From contig JAIKZT010000073.1 in the NCBI GenBank assembly GCA_024682015.1, positions 1-10,004 of the forward strand: DNA of 10,004 nt. The letters are read 5' to 3'. Made by a program: the position numbers and the translations under genes. Source of the stretch: Clostridia bacterium (GTDB taxonomy: Bacteria; Bacillota; Clostridia; Peptostreptococcales; Anaerovoracaceae). This document shows, in pieces, positions 1 through 5,354 of this stretch (positions are counted from its first letter, which is position 1; the number at the start of each line of letters is the position of its first letter). The notes under the pieces are model-generated. The model saw only the letters and a list, made by a program, of their open reading frames with translations, had not been told where the DNA came from and made no database searches.

Positions 1-1158
1 CTGCTGATGGAGATATTCCCCGAAACGGCGGAGAAGCAGGGCATCATCGAATCGCCTCTGACGGAGATCCCCGCCATGAAGGCTCTGCTGAAGGATAAGT
101 ACGGCGCGGATCTCGGCGGCGGACGCCTGTTCCTGAAGCGGGACAGCGACCTGGCCGTGGCCGGCTCCATCAAGGCGCGCGGCGGCTTTTACGACGTGCT
201 GAAGCACACGGAGGATCTTGCGATCGAAGGCGGTTTTCTGGACGGCCCCGAGGATGACCCGATGAAGCTGGCTCAGCCCGAAGCCCGCGCCTTCTTCGCC
301 AAGCACAAGGTGCAGGTGGCTTCTACCGGCAACCTGGGCATCTCCATCGGCATGATGAGCGCCTACCTGGGGTATCAGGCCATCGTGCATATGTCCTGCG
401 ACGCCAAACAGTGGAAGAAGGACTACTTGCGCGCGCACGGGGTAACGGTCATCGAATACGCCGGGGACTACGGTAAAGCCATTACGGAGGGGCGCGCCCA
501 GTCCGACGCGGATCCCCTGAGCTATTTCGTGGACGACGAGAATTCGAAGGAGCTGTTCATGGGGTACGCCGTGGCGGCCGAAAGGCTGCAGAAACAGCTG
601 GATGAGGCCGGAGTGACGGTCGATGCGGATCACCCCCTGATCGTGACGATCCCCTGCGGCGTGGGCGGCGCGCCCGGCGGCGTGGCGTTCGGCCTGAAGC
701 AGATCTACGGCGACGACGTGTACGTGTTCTTCGCGGAGCCCGTGCAGGCCTGCTGCATGGTATTGGGCATGGCGACGGATCTGCATAACGAGATCTGCGT
801 GCAGGACATCGGTCTGTCCGGCAAGACTCACGCCGACGGCCTGGCGGTTGGCAGGGCATCCAGCCTGGTCGGCAGGATCATGCAGCCGCTGCTCTCCGGC
901 GAGGTGACCCTCGAAGACCGGCGCCTGTACGACTACATGCGCGATCTGAAGGCTTCGGAAGACCTCTTCATCGAGCCCAGCTCCTGCGCGGCGTTCCACG
1001 GTCCCGTGATGCTGGCCAAGGCCCCGGAATATCGCGCCTGGCTTTACGAGACGGGCCTGATCGGGAAGATGGACAACGCTTCCCACATCGTCTGGGCGAC
1101 CGGCGGCCGGCTCGTGCCCGAAGAGGCTCGGAAGGCGTTCATGGAGACGAGGCTGTAA
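1..1158 (+). CDS. dsdA: D-serine ammonia-lyase (D-serine dehydratase), 5' end cut by the window
   Basis: PLP-dependent enzyme that deaminates D-serine to pyruvate and ammonia in the cytoplasm. The frame is open from base 1. The ATG at 7 is not the real start: the text from there (IFPETAEKQGIIES) aligns with about residue 65 of E. coli DsdA (AFPETAATGGIIES), so roughly 65 codons lie upstream of the window. Numbering from that internal Met, the PLP lysine is K56 in AGSIKARGG (bases 172-174). The substrate loop STGNLGISIG follows near residues 106-115, the glycine-rich phosphate-binding loop CGVGGAPGG near 218-226, and the DsdA signature DGLAVGRAS near 278-286. The C-terminus HIVWATGGRLVPEEA matches the family end. 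It is followed by an AT-rich gap and has no visible GC-rich terminator. Function is certain at family level; D-serine rather than D-threonine preference is inferred from similarity. Confidence 0.95.
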   Translation: MLMEIFPETAEKQGIIESPLTEIPAMKALLKDKYGADLGGGRLFLKRDSDLAVAGSIKARGGFYDVLKHTEDLAIEGGFLDGPEDDPMKLAQPEARAFFAKHKVQVASTGNLGISIGMMSAYLGYQAIVHMSCDAKQWKKDYLRAHGVTVIEYAGDYGKAITEGRAQSDADPLSYFVDDENSKELFMGYAVAAERLQKQLDEAGVTVDADHPLIVTIPCGVGGAPGGVAFGLKQIYGDDVYVFFAEPVQACCMVLGMATDLHNEICVQDIGLSGKTHADGLAVGRASSLVGRIMQPLLSGEVTLEDRRLYDYMRDLKASEDLFIEPSSCAAFHGPVMLAKAPEYRAWLYETGLIGKMDNASHIVWATGGRLVPEEARKAFMETRL

Positions 1159-1200
1159 ACCATAAAAAATTTTTATTAAAAATATAAAAACTAAAACAAT

Positions 1201-1229
1201 CGCTTTTGCGAGAAGTTTGTGGCAAAGCG
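1201..1229. repeat. Imperfect inverted repeat upstream of fhs
   Basis: Arms CGCTTTTGC (1201-1209) and GCAAAGCG (1222-1229) are complementary apart from one bulged T, with a 12-base centre. It lies in the dsdA-fhs gap, immediately upstream of and overlapping the -35 area of the proposed fhs promoter. It is therefore better placed as a protein-binding site than as an RNA hairpin. No T-run follows, so it is not a standard terminator of dsdA. The role is inferred from position only. Confidence 0.35.
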
Positions 1230-1247
1230 GCTCAAAGACACTATAAT
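1217..1247 (+). promoter_or_regulatory. Probable promoter of the fhs-fchA-folD-FNT cluster
   Basis: A perfect -10 box TATAAT lies at 1242-1247, 46 bases before the fhs start. The -35 is weak: TTGTGG at 1217-1222 would give a long 19-base spacer, and GTGGCA at 1219-1224 gives 17. The DNA just upstream (1160-1200) is very A/T-rich, with A and T tracts that could act as an UP-like element. A transcript start near 1254 would leave a leader of about 40 bases, too short for a tetrahydrofolate riboswitch, and none is seen. Confidence 0.55.
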
Positions 1248-1293
1248 TAAGGTATCAGACTGTTCTCAATATGTTGCGTAAAGGAGATTCAAG

Positions 1294-2970
1294 ATGGAAT
1301 ATAAGACCGACATTCAGATCGCGCAGGCGTGCGAAAAGAAAAAGATCACCGAGATCGCCAAGGTGGCGGGCGTGGACGAGAAGTACCTCGAACAGTACGG
1401 CAACTACAAGGCCAAGGTGGACTATCAGTTGCTGAGAGACAAGGCGGACCAGCCCGACGGCAAGCTCATCCTGGTAACGGCCATCACTCCGACCCCGGCC
1501 GGCGAGGGCAAGACCACGACGTCCGTGGGGCTCACCGACGGTCTGAGAAAGATCGGCAAGAACGCCATCGTGGCGCTGAGAGAACCGTCCCTCGGTCCCG
1601 TGTTTGGCGTCAAGGGCGGCGCGGCCGGCGGCGGCTATGCCCAGGTCGTACCCATGGAGGACATCAACCTGCACTTCACCGGCGACTTCCATGCCATCGG
1701 CGCAGCCAACAACCTGCTGGCTGCCATGCTCGACAACCACATCCAGCAGGGCAATGTGCTGGGCATCGATCCCAGAAGGGTCACGTGGAAGAGAGCGGTC
1801 GACATGAACGACCGGCAGCTGAGAAACATCGTCGGAGGCCTCGGCGGCAGAGCGAACGGTACGCCCCGGGAGGACGGTTTCGATATCACCGTGGCTTCCG
1901 AAGTCATGGCGGTCCTGTGCCTGGCGTCCGACATTACGGACCTGAAAGCTCGTCTGGGCCGCATCATCGTCGGCTACACGTATAAGAACGAGCCTGTTAC
2001 GGCTCACGATCTGAAGGCTGAAGGCGCGATGGCGGCCCTGCTGAAGGATGCCTTGAAACCCAACCTCGTGCAGACGCTCGAGGGAACCCCGGCCTTCATC
2101 CATGGCGGACCGTTCGCTAACATCGCGCACGGCTGCAACTCCATCACCGCTACGAGAATGGCCTTGAAACTGGGCGATTACGTCGTGACGGAGGCCGGCT
2201 TTGCCGCGGATCTGGGCGCTGAGAAGTTCCTGGACATCAAGTGCCGCATGGCGGGCCTGAAGCCCTCTGCCGTGGTCATCGTGGCCACCGTCCGCGCGCT
2301 GAAGTACCATGGCGGCGTACCCAAGGCAGAACTGAACAGCGAAAACCTGGAAGCTCTCGAAAAGGGCCTGCCCAACCTGCTGCAGCACGTGGAGAACATC
2401 ACGAAGGTCTACAAGCTGCCCTGCGTCGTTGCGATCAACGCGTTCCCGACCGACACGAAGGCCGAACTCGACATGGTCGAGGCGAAGTGCAAGGAGCTGG
2501 GTGTGAACGTCGCTCTGTCCGAAGTCTGGGCCAAGGGCGGAGAAGGCGGCGTGGCGCTGGCCGAGGAAGTCGTTCGCCTGTGCGAACTGCCCAACGATTT
2601 CAGCTATTCCTACGAGCTCGACGGCACGATCGAGGAGAAGCTCGAGGCCATCTGCAAGCGCATCTACCACGCGGACGGCGTCATGCTCACCGAAAATGCC
2701 AAGAAGCAAGCGAAGCAGCTGACGGAACTCGGCTTCGCGGGCTGCCCGATCTGCATGGCGAAGACGCAATATTCCTTCTCGGATGACCCGGCCAAGCTCG
2801 GTGCGCCGAAGGGCTTTACCGTTACGGTCCGCAATCTGAAGATCTCCGCGGGCGCCGGCTTCATCGTTGCGCTCACCGGCGAGATCATGACGATGCCCGG
2901 CCTGCCGAAGGTGCCGGCTGCCGAAAAGATCGATGTGGACGAGAACGGCGTCATCTCCGGACTGTTCTAA
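1294..2970 (+). CDS. fhs: Formate--tetrahydrofolate ligase (10-formyl-THF synthetase)
   Basis: ATP-dependent ligation of formate to tetrahydrofolate, giving 10-formyl-THF; the entry step of formate into the folate C1 pool and of the methyl branch in acetogens. The protein has 558 residues, the usual length for bacterial enzymes of about 556. It shows the ATP-binding P-loop TPTPAGEGKTTTSVG (65-79), the conserved block REPSLGPVFGVKGGAAGGG (96-114) containing the first family signature, and the second signature VATVRALKYHGG in the second half (about 331-342). It has the typical ending DENGVISGLF. The ATG is chosen because AAAGGAG (1280-1286) sits 7 bases upstream. It heads a cluster with fchA, folD and a formate channel that carries the product onward. 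A 585-residue open frame lies antisense to it but is a composition artefact. Fhs alone does not prove acetogenesis: many purine- or glycine-fermenting anaerobes carry it too. Confidence 0.98.
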   Translation: MEYKTDIQIAQACEKKKITEIAKVAGVDEKYLEQYGNYKAKVDYQLLRDKADQPDGKLILVTAITPTPAGEGKTTTSVGLTDGLRKIGKNAIVALREPSLGPVFGVKGGAAGGGYAQVVPMEDINLHFTGDFHAIGAANNLLAAMLDNHIQQGNVLGIDPRRVTWKRAVDMNDRQLRNIVGGLGGRANGTPREDGFDITVASEVMAVLCLASDITDLKARLGRIIVGYTYKNEPVTAHDLKAEGAMAALLKDALKPNLVQTLEGTPAFIHGGPFANIAHGCNSITATRMALKLGDYVVTEAGFAADLGAEKFLDIKCRMAGLKPSAVVIVATVRALKYHGGVPKAELNSENLEALEKGLPNLLQHVENITKVYKLPCVVAINAFPTDTKAELDMVEAKCKELGVNVALSEVWAKGGEGGVALAEEVVRLCELPNDFSYSYELDGTIEEKLEAICKRIYHADGVMLTENAKKQAKQLTELGFAGCPICMAKTQYSFSDDPAKLGAPKGFTVTVRNLKISAGAGFIVALTGEIMTMPGLPKVPAAEKIDVDENGVISGLF

Positions 2971-2979
2971 ATAAGAAAT

Positions 2980-3051
2980 GGCGCGGGCCCTGCCGCGAAG
3001 GCATACTCCCATCCGTTTGCATATTTTGGGCGGCGGGGCCTCCTTCGCGCC
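2980..3051 (+). other. Long GC-rich hairpin in the fhs-fchA gap
   Basis: GGCCCTGCCGC (2986-2996) pairs with GCGGCGGGGCC (3030-3040) over 11 bp, with one G-U wobble. An outer 6-bp stem GGCGCG (2980-2985) / CGCGCC (3046-3051) extends it past a 5-base bulge. The loop is 33 bases. A competing perfect 8-bp pairing, CGCGAAGG (2994-3001) with CCTTCGCG (3042-3049), uses overlapping bases. There is no T-run after it, so it is not a classical terminator. It could stabilise the fhs 3' end, reduce read-through into fchA, or be part of an interspersed repeat. Confidence 0.5.
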
Positions 3052-3075
3052 ACCCGCGCTATTTCAGTCATACCC

Positions 3076-3132
3076 GGCACAGGGTACGGTTCCCTATACC
3101 ATTTTGAGACACTGGAACCGTCCCCGGGTGTC
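3076..3132. repeat. REP/REPIN-like inverted repeat with GGGGACGGTTCC-type arms
   Basis: The left arm GGCACAGGGTACGGTTCC (3076-3093) and right arm GGAACCGTCCCCGGGTGTC (3114-3132) are reverse complements at 15 positions with one gap, around a 20-base centre. GACAC (3108-3112) and GTGTC (3128-3132) form a second short inverted pair. From memory, GACAC...GGGGACGGTTCC...GTGTC words recur as short interspersed palindromes in many Clostridia and have been linked to REP-associated Y1-type transposases. No transposase is encoded in this window. It ends 20 bases before the fchA start, so it lies in the fhs-fchA transcript. Confidence 0.6.
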
Positions 3133-3152
3133 ATGGATCGCAGGAGCATATT

Positions 3153-3779
3153 ATGGATAATTCGTTATACAAACTCAGTTGCGAGGATTTCAGCAAGGAG
3201 CTGTTTTCCAAGGCTCCCGTGCCCGGCGGGGGCGGGGCTGCGGCCTACATCGGCGCGTTGGGCGTATCCCTGGGCGCCATGGCGGTCAACCTCACCCGGG
3301 GCAAGAAGAAGTTTGCAGCGTTCGAACCCGAATACGAGCAGATGCTGACAGACGCGGAGCTTTACCGCAAGCGCCTGCTGCAGCTCATCGACAAGGATGC
3401 GGCGGCGTTTGAACCGCTGTCGAAGGCCTATTCCATGCCCAAGGATGACCCGGACTACGCGCAGACCATGCGCGACGTGACGATCGCGGCGGCGAAGGCT
3501 CCTCTGGAGATGATGCGCTACTGCACGCTGTCCATCGACCTAATCGCGCGCATCCTGGAGAAGTGCAGCAAACTGCTGATCTCCGACGTGGGTTGCGCGG
3601 CGTTGGCCGCGGAGGCGGCGTTGGAGTGCGCGGCGCTGAACGTTTTCGTAAATACGCGCCTTTTGAAGGGCGACGCGGAGGCGGACCTCATGGCCCGCCA
3701 GGCGGAGGAAATGCTGGCGGATTACATCCCCAAGGCCATGGCCACGGCGGATGAAGTGTTCGACCGCATGCGCGCATAG
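3153..3779 (+). CDS. fchA: Methenyl-THF cyclohydrolase / formimidoyl-THF cyclodeaminase family protein
   Basis: Member of the FTCD_C (cyclodeaminase) family, 208 residues, the normal size for the stand-alone bacterial protein. FchA interconverts 10-formyl-THF and 5,10-methenyl-THF in acetogenic and purinolytic clostridia; relatives release ammonia from formimino-THF. Visible marks are the glycine-rich loop PVPGGGGAAAYIGALG (22-37), KDAAAF (81-86), and the block LLISDVGCAALAAEAAL (141-157) followed by LNVFVN, all diagnostic. The start is fixed by AGGAG (3142-3146), 6 bases before the ATG. It is cotranscribed with folD, whose Shine-Dalgarno site overlaps its stop codon. Placement between fhs and folD, and a neighbouring FolD lacking cyclohydrolase residues, favour the cyclohydrolase role over formimino-THF deamination. 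No histidine- or purine-degradation gene is present in the window. Confidence 0.9.
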   Translation: MDNSLYKLSCEDFSKELFSKAPVPGGGGAAAYIGALGVSLGAMAVNLTRGKKKFAAFEPEYEQMLTDAELYRKRLLQLIDKDAAAFEPLSKAYSMPKDDPDYAQTMRDVTIAAAKAPLEMMRYCTLSIDLIARILEKCSKLLISDVGCAALAAEAALECAALNVFVNTRLLKGDAEADLMARQAEEMLADYIPKAMATADEVFDRMRA

Positions 3780-3789
3780 GAGGGTCAAC

Positions 3790-4641
3790 ATGGCGGAAGT
3801 TCTGAAAGGCATGCCAGTGGCGAAGGCCATCAGCGAGGAACTGAAAAGCAGAAGCGAAGCGCTGCAGGCGAAGGGCGTTGTGCCTACGCTGGCCATTTTT
3901 CGGGTCGGTGAGCGCGACGACGATCTCAGCTATGAGAGGGGCGCCATGAAGCGCGCCGAGCAGACAGGCGTTGCCGTGAAGAATGTCGTGCTGCCCGCGG
4001 ATGTGGACAGCGAAACGTTCTTTGAAACGCTCGAAGCGCTGAACAGGGATGAATCGGTTCACGGCATCCTCATGTTCCGGCCGCTGCCGAAGCAATTGGA
4101 CGGCGAGAAGGCGCGGCAGATGCTCGCGCCGCAAAAGGATGTGGACGGCTGCACGGACGGCTCGCTAGCCGGCGTGTTCGCGAACAGCAAGACGGGTTTT
4201 CCGCCCTGCACGGCGCAGGCTGCCATGGAGATCCTGAAGTTCTACGGCATCGATCCCAAGGGGAAGAAGGCGGCCGTCATCGGGCGGTCCCTCGTCATCG
4301 GCCGGCCCGTCGCCATGATGCTCATGCACGCGAATGCGACCGTGACGATCTGCCACACCCGCACGGCGGACGTGCCTGCCATCACGAGGGAGGCGGACAT
4401 CGTGATCGCGGCTTCCGGCCAGATGGAGAGCGTCGGAGCGGAATACCTGAGCGAAGGCCAGACCGTCATCGATGTGGGCATCAGCTGGAACGAGGCGAAA
4501 GGCAAGCTCTGCGGCGACGTGAAGTTTGAGGAAGCCGAGCCTGTAGTCAGCGCGATCACGCCCGTGCCGGGCGGCGTCGGATCCGTCACGACGGCGGTGC
4601 TCTGCAAACACGTGATCGAAGCCGCGGAAAGGACGCTGTAA
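3790..4641 (+). CDS. folD: FolD-family methylene-THF dehydrogenase, probably without cyclohydrolase activity
   Basis: NAD(P)-dependent oxidation/reduction between 5,10-methylene- and 5,10-methenyl-THF; 283 residues, normal for FolD. The start is the ATG at 3790, not the in-frame ATG at 3751, because AGGAGG (3778-3783) lies 6 bases before it and the MAEVLKG N-terminus is typical. The folate domain has Y48 of the usual SxxYxxxKxK motif, KDVDG (116-120) with D119, and TPVPGGVGSVTTA (257-269). The nucleotide fold shows IGRSLVIGRP (164-173) and VIDVGI (226-231). Odd points: at the catalytic lysine position (K56 in human MTHFD1) there is A52, and at the Q100 position there is F96. Both are cyclohydrolase residues, so the partner FchA likely performs that step. 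The stop abuts the next gene's ATG. Cofactor preference cannot be judged by eye. Confidence 0.93.
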   Translation: MAEVLKGMPVAKAISEELKSRSEALQAKGVVPTLAIFRVGERDDDLSYERGAMKRAEQTGVAVKNVVLPADVDSETFFETLEALNRDESVHGILMFRPLPKQLDGEKARQMLAPQKDVDGCTDGSLAGVFANSKTGFPPCTAQAAMEILKFYGIDPKGKKAAVIGRSLVIGRPVAMMLMHANATVTICHTRTADVPAITREADIVIAASGQMESVGAEYLSEGQTVIDVGISWNEAKGKLCGDVKFEEAEPVVSAITPVPGGVGSVTTAVLCKHVIEAAERTL

Positions 4642-5277
4642 ATGAGCAAAAGCTACGCGAAAACCTTCATCGGCGCGGTGCTGGCGGGCATTTCCATCGG
4701 TCTGGGCGGGGCAGTGTTCCTGTCGGTCGACAATAAGGTCATCGGGTCGTTCCTGTTTACGATCGGTCTGTTCACGGTGTGCTGCTTCGGATTCAATCTG
4801 TTCACGGGCAAGGTCTGCTACGTGTTTCAGAACGACCGGAATTACGCGAAGATGATGCCCGTCGTCTGGATCGGCAACCTGCTGGGAACGTGGAGCACGG
4901 CGGCGGCTTTCCAGTGCACGCGCAATGCCGCGGCCATGATGGAAAAGGCCGGCGGGCTGTGCCAGGTCAAACTGGGCGACAGTCTCTTAAGCCTGTTCTT
5001 CCTGGGCGTGCTGTGCAACGTGTTCATCTACATAGGCGTGGAAGGTTACAAGAGCATCCCGCACGAGTTCGGCAAGTACCTTGCGCTCGTATTCGGCGTG
5101 ATGGTCTTCATCCTCTGCGGCACGGAACACTGCGTCGCGGACATGTTCTACATCTGGATGGCGAAGGCCTGGAGCGGCCAGATGATCCTGCGGCTGCTCG
5201 TGATCACGCTGGGAAACTGCTGCGGCGGCGTGCTGATTCCCCTGCTGCGCGCGGTGATGGCAAAGCAGAAAGAATAA
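4642..5277 (+). CDS. Formate/nitrite transporter (FNT) family channel, FocA-like
   Basis: Inner-membrane pentameric channel for small monovalent anions; in this setting formate is the likely cargo. It has 211 residues, much shorter than E. coli FocA (285) because termini and loops are trimmed. Six hydrophobic segments can be traced (about 8-30, 33-60, 73-93, 113-134, 144-162, 180-205). Hand alignment with FocA keeps its pore residues: NLFTGK T55 matches T91, K110 matches K156, and H163 in CGTEHCVADMF matches H209 of the FEHSIANMF motif. Family marks WIGNLLG (76-82) and LGNCCGG (190-196) are also present. AAAGGA (4628-4633) lies 8 bases before the ATG, and the ATG directly follows the folD TAA, so translation is probably coupled. 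Last gene of the cluster; a terminator follows. Direction of transport is not shown by sequence, and nitrite or hydrosulfide is possible but less fitting. Confidence 0.88.
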   Translation: MSKSYAKTFIGAVLAGISIGLGGAVFLSVDNKVIGSFLFTIGLFTVCCFGFNLFTGKVCYVFQNDRNYAKMMPVVWIGNLLGTWSTAAAFQCTRNAAAMMEKAGGLCQVKLGDSLLSLFFLGVLCNVFIYIGVEGYKSIPHEFGKYLALVFGVMVFILCGTEHCVADMFYIWMAKAWSGQMILRLLVITLGNCCGGVLIPLLRAVMAKQKE

Positions 5278-5297
5278 TACCAAACCCCGTTGAAGTA

Positions 5298-5306
5298 TGC
5301 TACAAT
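5298..5306 (+). promoter_or_regulatory. Possible extended -10 promoter of the lipoprotein-rSAM pair
   Basis: TGCTACAAT is an extended -10 element (TGn plus TACAAT, 5 of 6 matches). No good -35 is present at the expected distance (bases 5278-5283 match poorly). A start near 5313 would fall inside the 5' arm of the terminator stem, so transcripts from here would not form the full hairpin, while read-through from the FNT gene would. Confidence 0.3.
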
Positions 5307-5307
5307 G

Positions 5308-5335
5308 AGAGCAGGTAAACGATACCTGCTCTTTT
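5308..5335 (+). terminator. Intrinsic terminator after the formate/folate cluster
   Basis: A perfect 10-bp stem, AGAGCAGGTA (5308-5317) with TACCTGCTCT (5323-5332), encloses the 5-base loop AACGA. The stem ends in TTTT (5332-5335), followed by GTGTT. It sits 31 bases after the FNT stop and 20 bases before the lipoprotein ATG, marking the boundary between the two units. Confidence 0.85.
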
Positions 5336-5354
5336 GTGTTACGAGGAAAACGAC

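Noticed and set aside
1221..1236. Sigma-54 promoter (TGGCA followed by TGC) near fhs
   Set aside because: A TGGCA occurs, but no GC element is at the required distance. The TATAAT just downstream explains the region better.
1159..1293. Tetrahydrofolate riboswitch before fhs
   Set aside because: The predicted leader is about 40 bases, and the conserved GGAGAGUAG and pseudoknot elements I would expect are not visible.
1255..3012. 585-residue open frame antisense to fhs
   Set aside because: It mirrors the fhs coding region almost exactly, has no recognisable domain and arises from G/C-ending codons on the other strand. The sense protein is an unmistakable formate--THF ligase.
3751..3789. Upstream in-frame ATG for folD
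   Set aside because: It lies inside fchA with no Shine-Dalgarno site, and the 13 extra residues do not resemble FolD. The ATG at 3790 has AGGAGG at ideal spacing.
5290..5306. TTGAAG as -35 for the TACAAT at 5301-5306
   Set aside because: The spacer would be 5 bases, far from the required 16-18.
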